Part shown: positions 1 through 3,739 of the stretch, piece by piece
Numbering within the stretch: position 1 is the stretch's first letter
How the letters are laid out: the number at the start of each line of letters is the position of its first letter
From: Bacillota bacterium
GTDB lineage: Bacteria; Bacillota; Sulfobacillia; JABLXB01
Direction of reading: 5' to 3'
Assembly: GCA_024653225.1 (NCBI GenBank)
Contig: JANLGA010000062.1
Span: 1-5,068, forward strand
Length of the DNA stretch: 5,068 nt
Program-made: the position numbers and the translations under genes
The notes under the pieces: model-generated
What the model was told of the DNA's origin: nothing
Seen by the model: the letters and a program-made list of their open reading frames with translations, nothing else
Databases searched by the model: none

Positions 1-4
1 CTTA

Positions 5-49
5 GGTGAGGCAACGAATCGATTTCATTTAGGTTTTTGGTGAGGCAAC
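5..49. repeat. 11-base direct repeat upstream of the ribU promoter
   Basis: The sequence GGTGAGGCAAC occurs at 5-15 and again, identically, at 39-49, so the copies are 34 bases apart. Both are preceded by a T-rich stretch (CTTA before the first, TTTTT before the second). They lie just upstream of the -35 box of the ribU promoter. No gene is seen in 1-57. The repeat could be a pair of binding sites for a regulator, a remnant of an upstream RNA, or chance. The 5' part resembles the start of the magnesium M-box leader (TTAGGTGAGGC), but nothing else of that riboswitch follows. Confidence 0.5.
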
Positions 50-57
50 TCGGGGTC

Positions 58-87
58 TTGACCGCCCGCCGAGGGCCGGTATATACT
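58..87 (+). promoter_or_regulatory. Sigma-A-type promoter for the ribU leader
   Basis: A -35 box TTGACC (58-63) and a -10 box TATACT (82-87) are separated by 18 bases. An overlapping -10 alternative, TATATA at 80-85, gives a 16-base spacer. Transcription would start near 93-95, about 15 bases before the first strand of the FMN aptamer. This is the expected placement for a riboswitch-controlled transcript. Confidence 0.65.
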
Positions 88-108
88 CTGGCTCGAAGAA
101 ATGAATAA

Positions 109-253
109 CGCCTTCGGGGCCGGGTGAGGGGGTCATACCCCCGAGTCCCGACCGGCGGTAATGTCCCGAGCGGGGACTAGCGCCGCGAGCCGCTGAGCGG
201 CAGACACCGGTGAGATTCCGGGGCCGACAGTATAGTCTGGATGGGAGAAGGTG
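109..253 (+). ncRNA. FMN riboswitch aptamer (RFN element)
   Basis: This is the leader RNA that binds flavin mononucleotide and controls ribU. The conserved RFN blocks appear in order: CTTCGGGGC (112-120), GGGTG (122-126), CCCGACCGGCGGT (147-159), GCCGCGAGCC (182-191), CCGGTGAGATTCCGGGGCCG (207-226) and the closing GACAGTATAGTCTGGATGGG region to 245, then AGAAGG (246-251). Helix P1 pairs 109-115 with 247-253. A variable hairpin GTCCC(163-167)/GGGAC(173-177) sits in the usual variable arm. An unusual feature is a perfect five-pair G/C hairpin, 128-132 with 138-142 around loop TCATA, inserted in loop L2 between GGGTG and GTCCCGACC. Family assignment is certain from the motifs; the L2 insertion is directly visible, but its effect on FMN binding is unknown. 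Confidence 0.95.
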
Positions 254-275
254 TACTTGGTTCTCAGGCGGTTTT

Positions 276-301
276 GCCCCGGAGGTGGCTTCGGGGCTTT
301 T
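276..301 (+). terminator. Intrinsic terminator, expression platform of the FMN riboswitch
   Basis: A nine-pair stem, 276-284 (GCCCCGGAG) with 289-297 (CTTCGGGGC), closes a GTGG loop and is followed by TTTT and an AT-rich run (298-307). It lies between the aptamer and the ribU start, so FMN binding is expected to terminate transcription. The 3' arm is an exact copy of aptamer bases 112-120. The 5' arm can therefore pair instead with the aptamer's own 5' strand and form an antiterminator when FMN is absent. Confidence 0.85.
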
Positions 302-330
302 AATATTTCGCGTTTCGGGGGGCTTGGTGA

Positions 331-906
331 ATGAACAAGGTGAACGAGGGTAGTGTCGGGGTCACACGAGAGAACCTGGTGAGGCGGATGGTGCGGGTTG
401 GTTTTCTGGGAGCGGTGGGGGCGCTGCTGATGGTGGCACTCGAGATCCCCCTCTTGCCCTCGGCTCCGTATCTGAAGTGGGACGCGGGAGACGTCCCGGC
501 GCTCCTCGGGGCGTTCAGCATGGGTCCGCTGGCAGGCTTGTTGATAGAGGCCGTGAAGAACGTCGTGTGGCAGCTCATGGGCAAGAACTCCACCGGGTGG
601 ATCGGATTCTCCGCGAACTACCTCGCGGGCGCGAGCCTGTGCTTCACCGCCGGCGGCGTGTACAGGGCGTGGCATTCGAGGGAGGGTGCGATAGCCGGGA
701 TGGCGGCCGGCACCGTCGCCATGACCGTCGTCATGTGCGCCGCGAACTACTACGTCTTCTTCCCGCTCTGGGGAATCAAAGGGCAAGCGGCCGCCAAGGC
801 GATCATCTCGGCCGCCGTTCCGTTCAACCTGTTGAAGGGGGTCCTGACGTCGTCCATCACGTTCATCGTGTACAAGCGCGTGAGGCGCTACCTGGGGCGC
901 GGGTGA
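331..906 (+). CDS. ribU: Riboflavin ECF transporter substrate-binding subunit RibU
   Basis: This 191-residue integral membrane protein is the S-component that captures riboflavin for an energy-coupling-factor transporter. The EcfA, EcfA' and EcfT energising subunits are not in the window. Family signatures are PYLKWDAGDVPAL (46-58), GPLAG (65-69), EAVKN (73-77), NYLAG (96-100), ANYY (138-141) and PFNLLKG (164-170), which match the layout of B. subtilis RibU (FmnP/YpaA). About six hydrophobic segments are visible, starting near residues 22, 55, 95, 119, 155 and 168, with a basic C-terminus YKRVRRYLGRG. An in-frame TGA immediately before the ATG rules out an earlier start. The ribosome site there is only a G-run (316-322); an internal ATG at 388 preceded by GGTGAGG is an alternative that would remove 19 N-terminal residues. 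The FMN riboswitch and terminator directly upstream independently support the function. Confidence 0.93.
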   Translation: MNKVNEGSVGVTRENLVRRMVRVGFLGAVGALLMVALEIPLLPSAPYLKWDAGDVPALLGAFSMGPLAGLLIEAVKNVVWQLMGKNSTGWIGFSANYLAGASLCFTAGGVYRAWHSREGAIAGMAAGTVAMTVVMCAANYYVFFPLWGIKGQAAAKAIISAAVPFNLLKGVLTSSITFIVYKRVRRYLGRG

Positions 907-931
907 TCCGGAGCCGGGGCGGGACCGGCGC

Positions 932-960
932 TTGCGGCCGCGAGAGAGCGGTGATACAAT
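932..960 (+). promoter_or_regulatory. Promoter for rpmB
   Basis: A -35 box TTGCGG (932-937) and a -10 box TACAAT (955-960) have an ideal 17-base spacer. TG at 952-953 gives an extended -10 (TGATACAAT). Transcription would start about 967, leaving a leader of roughly 35 bases before the rpmB ATG. This makes rpmB independent of the riboswitch-controlled ribU transcript. No T-tract terminator is seen between the ribU stop and this promoter. Confidence 0.65.
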
Positions 961-1000
961 GATCGCGTTGTGGCGGGCATGGCCGTGGAGGTGCTTTCGG

Positions 1001-1192
1001 ATGGGACGCAAGTGCGAGGTGTGCGGAAGGACCATCAGCGTGGGTCACCTTGTGAGTCACTCCAACGTCAAGACCAAGAGGACGTGGTCACCGAACATCC
1101 AGCGCGTGCGCGCGCTCGTGAACGGGAGCCCGCGCAGGCTGTACGTGTGCACCCGCTGCCTGAAGGCCGGCAAGGTAATCAGGGCGGTCTAG
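1001..1192 (+). CDS. rpmB: Large ribosomal subunit protein bL28, zinc-binding form
   Basis: A 63-residue basic protein of the 50S ribosomal subunit. It begins MGRKCEVCGR and has the L28 core VSHSNVKTKRTWSPNIQRVR (18-37), followed by the C-terminal YVCTRCLKAGKVIR. Two CxxC pairs, C5/C8 and C50/C53, form the zinc ribbon of the C+ type of L28. The ATG at 1001 is chosen because GGAGGTG (987-993) lies seven bases upstream and because family members start at MG(R/K)xCxxCG. The same frame is open further upstream to an ATG at 932, but that extension would run through the promoter. L28 beside spoVM and the asp23-type gene is the arrangement known from B. subtilis. The gene is convergent with the minus-strand spoVM. 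Confidence 0.97.
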   Translation: MGRKCEVCGRTISVGHLVSHSNVKTKRTWSPNIQRVRALVNGSPRRLYVCTRCLKAGKVIRAV

Positions 1193-1225
1193 GTATCGTC
1201 GGCGAGGACCCGCATCGAGCGGTAT

Positions 1226-1250
1226 GGGGCCGGGACCGAGTCCCGGCCTC
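1226..1250. terminator. GC-rich hairpin between convergent rpmB and spoVM
   Basis: GGCCGGGAC (1228-1236) and GTCCCGGCC (1240-1248) form a perfect nine-pair stem around a CGA loop, extendable to eleven pairs (1226-1250) with one G-T wobble. It lies 33 bases after the rpmB stop and 23 bases after the minus-strand spoVM stop, the expected spot for a shared bidirectional terminator. Neither side carries a T-run, so intrinsic termination would be weak or need a factor. It may instead act as a 3'-end stability hairpin for both messages. Confidence 0.5.
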
Positions 1251-1273
1251 GCGTATGCCGGCAAAGTGGCCGC

Positions 1274-1363
1274 TTACTTGGGCTTCTTCCTTGACAGCGC
1301 CCCCGCTATTGATTGGATTATCACCCCGAGCGGCCTGGGCACCTTAAGTACCACGATCCTCAA
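1274..1363 (-). CDS. spoVM: SpoVM-like stage V sporulation micro-protein
   Basis: A 29-codon minus-strand gene, TTG at 1361-1363 to TAA at 1274-1276. After initiator M and RIVV the peptide reads LKVPRPLGVIIQSIAGAL and ends SRKKPK. Aligned without gaps to B. subtilis SpoVM (26 residues, recalled as starting MKFYTIKLPKFLGG), it shares K7, P9, L12, G13, I15 and G21, with conservative changes at positions 2, 8, 10 and 16. In the family this amphipathic helix lies in the forespore outer membrane, recognises its convex curvature and anchors the coat ATPase SpoIVA; Pro9 is the known key residue and is kept. GGGGAGG (1372-1378, read on the minus strand) gives a strong ribosome site eight bases from the TTG. 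The position next to rpmB and the asp23-type gene is where B. subtilis carries spoVM. Differences are Pro instead of Phe at 11 and a lysine-rich tail three residues longer. The assignment rests on motif, position and ribosome site together. Confidence 0.85.
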   Translation of the reverse strand: MRIVVLKVPRPLGVIIQSIAGALSRKKPK

Positions 1364-1371
1364 GAGACTTC

Positions 1372-1378
1372 CCTCCCC
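1372..1378 (-). promoter_or_regulatory. Ribosome binding site of spoVM
   Basis: Read on the minus strand the bases are GGGGAGG, close to a perfect anti-16S match, with an eight-base gap to the TTG at 1363. It sits inside the 19-base gap after the stop of the upstream small membrane-protein gene. This site decides the TTG start, since the reading frame has no ATG. Confidence 0.8.
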
Positions 1379-1382
1379 ACTG

Positions 1383-1562
1383 TTACTGCCAGAACATGGA
1401 CCACCCCATCCATGCGAGCCCTGCTCCCGTGAAGGCCAGCCAGACCCAGAGCGGCACGGTCCTGACGAGGACGACAGCTCCGGCGAAGACCAGAATGGCC
1501 CCGACGGTCCTGCGCCTGTCCACTCCCGTCAGCCTCAGCGACGACCTAACCCTCAAACGCAT
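1383..1562 (-). CDS. Small two-helix membrane protein encoded upstream of spoVM
   Basis: A 59-residue protein I cannot assign to a named family. It has a basic N-terminus (MRLRVRSSLRLTGVDRRR), a first hydrophobic segment at about 20-33 (VGAILVFAGAVVLV), a short RTVP turn, and a second tryptophan-rich segment at about 37-58 (PLWVWLAFTGAGLAWMGWSM). This predicts a hairpin with an N-terminus in the cytoplasm by the positive-inside rule. The ATG at 1562 is chosen because GGAG (1572-1575, minus strand) lies nine bases upstream; the ATG at 1577 would add MECPR but has no ribosome site. The gene ends only 19 bases before the spoVM TTG, so the two are probably co-transcribed, suggesting a sporulation-membrane role by association only. 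Its continuous hydrophobic pattern on the same strand as spoVM argues that it is real. Confidence 0.7.
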   Translation of the reverse strand: MRLRVRSSLRLTGVDRRRTVGAILVFAGAVVLVRTVPLWVWLAFTGAGLAWMGWSMFWQ

Positions 1563-1608
1563 CCGCGGACACTCCATCGCCGTGTGCGGCCCGATAGCGT
1601 AGCACTGT

Positions 1609-1614
1609 ATTATA
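1609..1614 (-). promoter_or_regulatory. Possible -10 box for the small membrane protein-spoVM unit
   Basis: Read on the minus strand, GGAATATAATACAG contains a perfect TATAAT (1614 down to 1609), the only AT-rich spot in this GC-rich gap, about 46 bases before the ATG at 1562. No convincing sigma-A -35 box is found 16-18 bases upstream (GTAACC at the 17-base position). spoVM is driven by the mother-cell factor sigma-E in B. subtilis, but I do not see a clear sigma-E -35 element either, so the sigma factor is left open. Confidence 0.4.
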
Positions 1615-1658
1615 TTCCTTGCGGGATCGTTGGTTACCGATGCCGCCTGGAGGAAAAC

Positions 1659-1715
1659 TTGGCGAGGGCAAGAAGTTCTCCAGGTGCTAAGGGGTGGAGC
1701 GGGAGGGCTTGCTGA
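1659..1715 (+). CDS. Possible 18-residue leader peptide before the asp23-family gene
   Basis: A TTG at 1659 follows GGAGG (1649-1653) by five bases and opens 18 basic codons (about MARARSSPGAKGWSGRAC) ending in TGA at 1713-1715. That stop overlaps the ATG of the next gene by one base (TGATG), the classic geometry for translational coupling. The composition shows no recognisable motif. It could be chance: a different frame also offers ATG at 1640 to TAA at 1690 (16 codons) over the same ground. Confidence 0.25.
   Translation: MARARSSPGAKGWSGRAC
1702..1706 (+). promoter_or_regulatory. Ribosome binding site that sets the asp23-family start
   Basis: GGAGG lies eight bases before the ATG at 1715. 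It makes that ATG preferable to the in-frame GTG at 1694 (seven codons earlier), which has only a G-rich run closely upstream. Confidence 0.7.
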
Positions 1716-2074
1716 TGGACAAGGAAATGTCCAACCAGTACGGCAGGCTCATATTGTCGGAAGAAGCGATCGCGACGATAGCTGGCGTCGCCGCCACCGA
1801 GTGCTACGGGATAGTGGGGATGGCATCCCGCCGCGTCACCGACGGCATCGCGGAGTTGCTGGGCAGGGAGAACCTGAGCAAGGGCGTGGAAGTCACCCTC
1901 GACGGCAACAAGGTGGCCATCACTCTCAACGTGATAGTCGGATACGGAGTCAGGATCTCCGAGGTCGCAAGGAACGTCATGGGAAAGGTCAAGTACACGG
2001 TCGAAGGCAGTACGGGGCTGCAGGTGGTGAAGGTAAACATCAATGTGCAGGGTGTCAAGGTCACCCGCAGTTGA
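1715..2074 (+). CDS. yloU: Asp23/Gls24-family envelope stress response protein (YloU type)
   Basis: A 119-residue protein, the same size as B. subtilis YloU (about 120). The family signature is clear: GRLILSEEAIATIAGVAATE (10-29), then CYGIVGMASR (30-39), a helix DGIAELLGRENLSKGVEV (43-60), and the beta-rich half VAITLNVIVGYGVRISEVAR (67-86), ending in the paired strands VVKVNINVQGVKV (104-116). Asp23 proteins are soluble, form oligomers and in Staphylococcus aureus are held at the membrane by a separate anchor; no signal peptide or membrane segment is present here. The fakA start follows after 12 bases, so the two are almost certainly co-transcribed. The pairing of this family with fakA is widespread in Firmicutes, yet the functional link is not settled. 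Identification is secure at family level; a specific cellular role is not. Confidence 0.93.
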   Translation: MDKEMSNQYGRLILSEEAIATIAGVAATECYGIVGMASRRVTDGIAELLGRENLSKGVEVTLDGNKVAITLNVIVGYGVRISEVARNVMGKVKYTVEGSTGLQVVKVNINVQGVKVTRS

Positions 2075-2086
2075 GGGGGTCGGCAG

Positions 2087-3730
2087 TTGGGGCCGGAAAC
2101 GCTAGACGGCTTCACTTTCCGGGCCGTGATCAATCGGGCGTCCAGTGTGCTCGAGCAAAACCGTACTTCCGTGGATGCGTTGAATGTCTTCCCGGTTCCC
2201 GACGGCGACACGGGGACGAACATGAGCCTGACCATGAAGGCGGCGGTTGACCAGCTCGCCAAGGTGACATCCGGCGGCATCTGCGCATTCGCGGAAGCGG
2301 CCGCCATGGGATCCCTCATGGGTGCGCGCGGGAACTCGGGTGTCATCCTGTCCCAGATATTCAGGGGCATGGCGAAATCGCTCGGCGGAAAGCACGTCGC
2401 CGGACCGCCCGACCTCGCCTGGGCCCTCCAGGAAGGAGTTTCGACGGCTTACAGAGCCGTCATGAAGCCCGTCGAGGGCACGATCCTCACCGTTGCCAGG
2501 GAGGCGGCCGTGGCCGCTCTGGGCGCGGCCAAGCAGGGTGCAGGCGTGACGGCGGTGTGGGAGGCGGCGCTGAGACGGGCGGAGTGGATCCTGGAGAAGA
2601 CGCCGGAGATGCTGCCCGTCCTCAAACATGCCGGAGTCGTTGACGCCGGCGGAAAGGGCCTCGTGCACATATTCGCAGGCGGACTCGAGGCGCTCAGGGG
2701 GACGGCGGAGGAAGCGGTGGAAGCGCCGCCTTCGAGCGCGGCGAAGACGGTGGAGTTCGAGATTGACGAGGAGACGGGGGACATCAGGTATCCGTACGAT
2801 ACCCAGTTGCTCGTCAGGGGCAACCGTCTCGACCCCTCCGTCATTCGCGCCCGCCTGGAGAGCGAGGGAGATTCGCTGCTAGTAGTCGGCGGAGAGGACT
2901 TGGTCAGGATACACATTCACACCGGCAACCCCGGGAGAGTGCTCGAGTACTGCCTCGAGTTCGGGTCCCTCAGCGACGTGAGCATAGAGAACATGCTGGA
3001 GCAGCGGGATCTGCTGAAGGGCGTGCAGGCGGGGGGCGGCGACACGCCCAAGGGTGACGACGGCTATTCACCGTCGCGGGCGGGCATAGTGGCGGTCTCG
3101 CTCGGCAAGGGACTGACTGAGATATTCAAGAGTCTCGGGGCGGACGAGGTGGTCAACGGGGGCCAGACTATGAACCCCAGTACGGAGGATGTGCTGAACG
3201 CGCTCCGGAAAGTTCCCGCCGACAAGGTTATCCTTCTTCCCAACAACGGTAATATAATCCTTGCGGCCAAGCAGGCGAAGAAGCTCGCCGGCAAGAGGGT
3301 GTACGTAGTCCCCACGAAGACGATACCCCAGGGGCTGTCGGCGCTCCTCGCTTTCAAGACGGACGCGAGCATGGAGGTCAACCTGAGGAGGATGGCCAAG
3401 GCCGTCCGACAGGTGAGGACCGGAGAGGTCACGTACGCGGTGAGGCGGAGCAGGATCAACGGGATGGAAGTGAACCCCGGGGATATCCTGGGGATATGGG
3501 ATGGAAACATCGCCGTGACCGGCTCGGATCCGGACGAGGTGCTGTCCGGACTGGCCGAAAAGATGGTCAGCCCCGAGAGCGAGATCCTGACCGTGTTCTA
3601 CGGCGAATTGATAGACGGCGAGCGCGCCGAGAGGCTGGAGAAACGAGTCCGCGACAAATTCCCCGAGCTTGACGTCGAGTTCCGGCCCGGAGGACAGCCG
3701 CTCTACTATTACATCCTTTCGGTGGAGTAG
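2087..3730 (+). CDS. fakA: Fatty acid kinase catalytic subunit FakA (YloV, DAK2/DegV-like)
   Basis: A 547-residue cytosolic kinase, the usual length for FakA/YloV. FakA phosphorylates fatty acids carried by FakB (DegV) proteins to give acyl-phosphate for phospholipid synthesis. The N-terminal DhaL/DAK2 kinase domain (about 5-203) has the Mg-ATP signature ALNVFPVPDGDTGTNM (31-46, with D39, D41 and N45), GARGNSGVILSQIFRG (79-94), and HAGVVDAGGKGL (181-192). A linker rich in A, E and P (205-222) leads to a middle domain (about 223-312) with VRIHIHTGNPG (273-283). A glycine-rich linker (313-331) is followed by the C-terminal EDD domain (about 332-547) with GGQTMNPST (358-366) and LLPNNGNIILAA (383-394). 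TTG at 2087 is the start, after a GGGGG ribosome site (2075-2079). One oddity is RYPYDTQLLV (234-243), where homologues commonly have a cysteine (YCTE-type). No fakB is in view. Confidence 0.95.
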   Translation: MGPETLDGFTFRAVINRASSVLEQNRTSVDALNVFPVPDGDTGTNMSLTMKAAVDQLAKVTSGGICAFAEAAAMGSLMGARGNSGVILSQIFRGMAKSLGGKHVAGPPDLAWALQEGVSTAYRAVMKPVEGTILTVAREAAVAALGAAKQGAGVTAVWEAALRRAEWILEKTPEMLPVLKHAGVVDAGGKGLVHIFAGGLEALRGTAEEAVEAPPSSAAKTVEFEIDEETGDIRYPYDTQLLVRGNRLDPSVIRARLESEGDSLLVVGGEDLVRIHIHTGNPGRVLEYCLEFGSLSDVSIENMLEQRDLLKGVQAGGGDTPKGDDGYSPSRAGIVAVSLGKGLTEIFKSLGADEVVNGGQTMNPSTEDVLNALRKVPADKVILLPNNGNIILAAKQAKKLAGKRVYVVPTKTIPQGLSALLAFKTDASMEVNLRRMAKAVRQVRTGEVTYAVRRSRINGMEVNPGDILGIWDGNIAVTGSDPDEVLSGLAEKMVSPESEILTVFYGELIDGERAERLEKRVRDKFPELDVEFRPGGQPLYYYILSVE

Positions 3731-3739
3731 GGGGCACCC

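Larger units (their letters stand above)
1563..1714 (+). other. Divergent intergenic leader ahead of the asp23-family gene
   Basis: This gap separates the minus-strand small membrane protein-spoVM unit from the plus-strand asp23-fakA-recG block and must hold promoters for both. I could not find a convincing plus-strand -35/-10 pair; TATTAT (1608-1613) or TATATT (1611-1616) could serve as a -10 without a good -35. A strong ribosome site GGAGG (1649-1653) precedes a TTG-started 18-codon frame (1659-1715) that ends TGATG on the next gene. The bases 1649-1652 plus 1656-1660 can pair with 1673-1681 to form an interrupted nine-pair hairpin that would hide that site. Confidence 0.4.

Noticed and set aside
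1..57. Similarity to the magnesium M-box riboswitch (TTAGGTGAGGC at 2-12)
   Set aside because: Only the opening block matches; the conserved bases that should follow are absent, and the FMN riboswitch promoter begins within 60 bases.
932..1000. N-terminal extension of L28 back to the ATG at 932
   Set aside because: The 23 extra codons coincide with the TTGCGG/TACAAT promoter, have no family counterpart, and the ATG at 1001 has a well-placed GGAGGTG.
133..1035. A 300-codon minus-strand open frame covering the riboswitch, ribU and the rpmB start
   Set aside because: It opposes a certain riboswitch and two recognised genes, and its composition is low-complexity R/H/P.
1291..1321. TTGACA at 1291-1296 as a plus-strand promoter
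   Set aside because: The -35 is perfect but the best -10 (GATTAT, 1316-1321) needs a 19-base spacer, and the bases are explained as spoVM codons on the minus strand. An antisense promoter cannot be excluded, but there is no positive support.
1224..1715. A 163-codon plus-strand open frame across 1224-1715
   Set aside because: It runs antisense through the spoVM and small membrane-protein genes, is rich in P, R and S as expected of a GC-rich shadow frame, and shows no domain.
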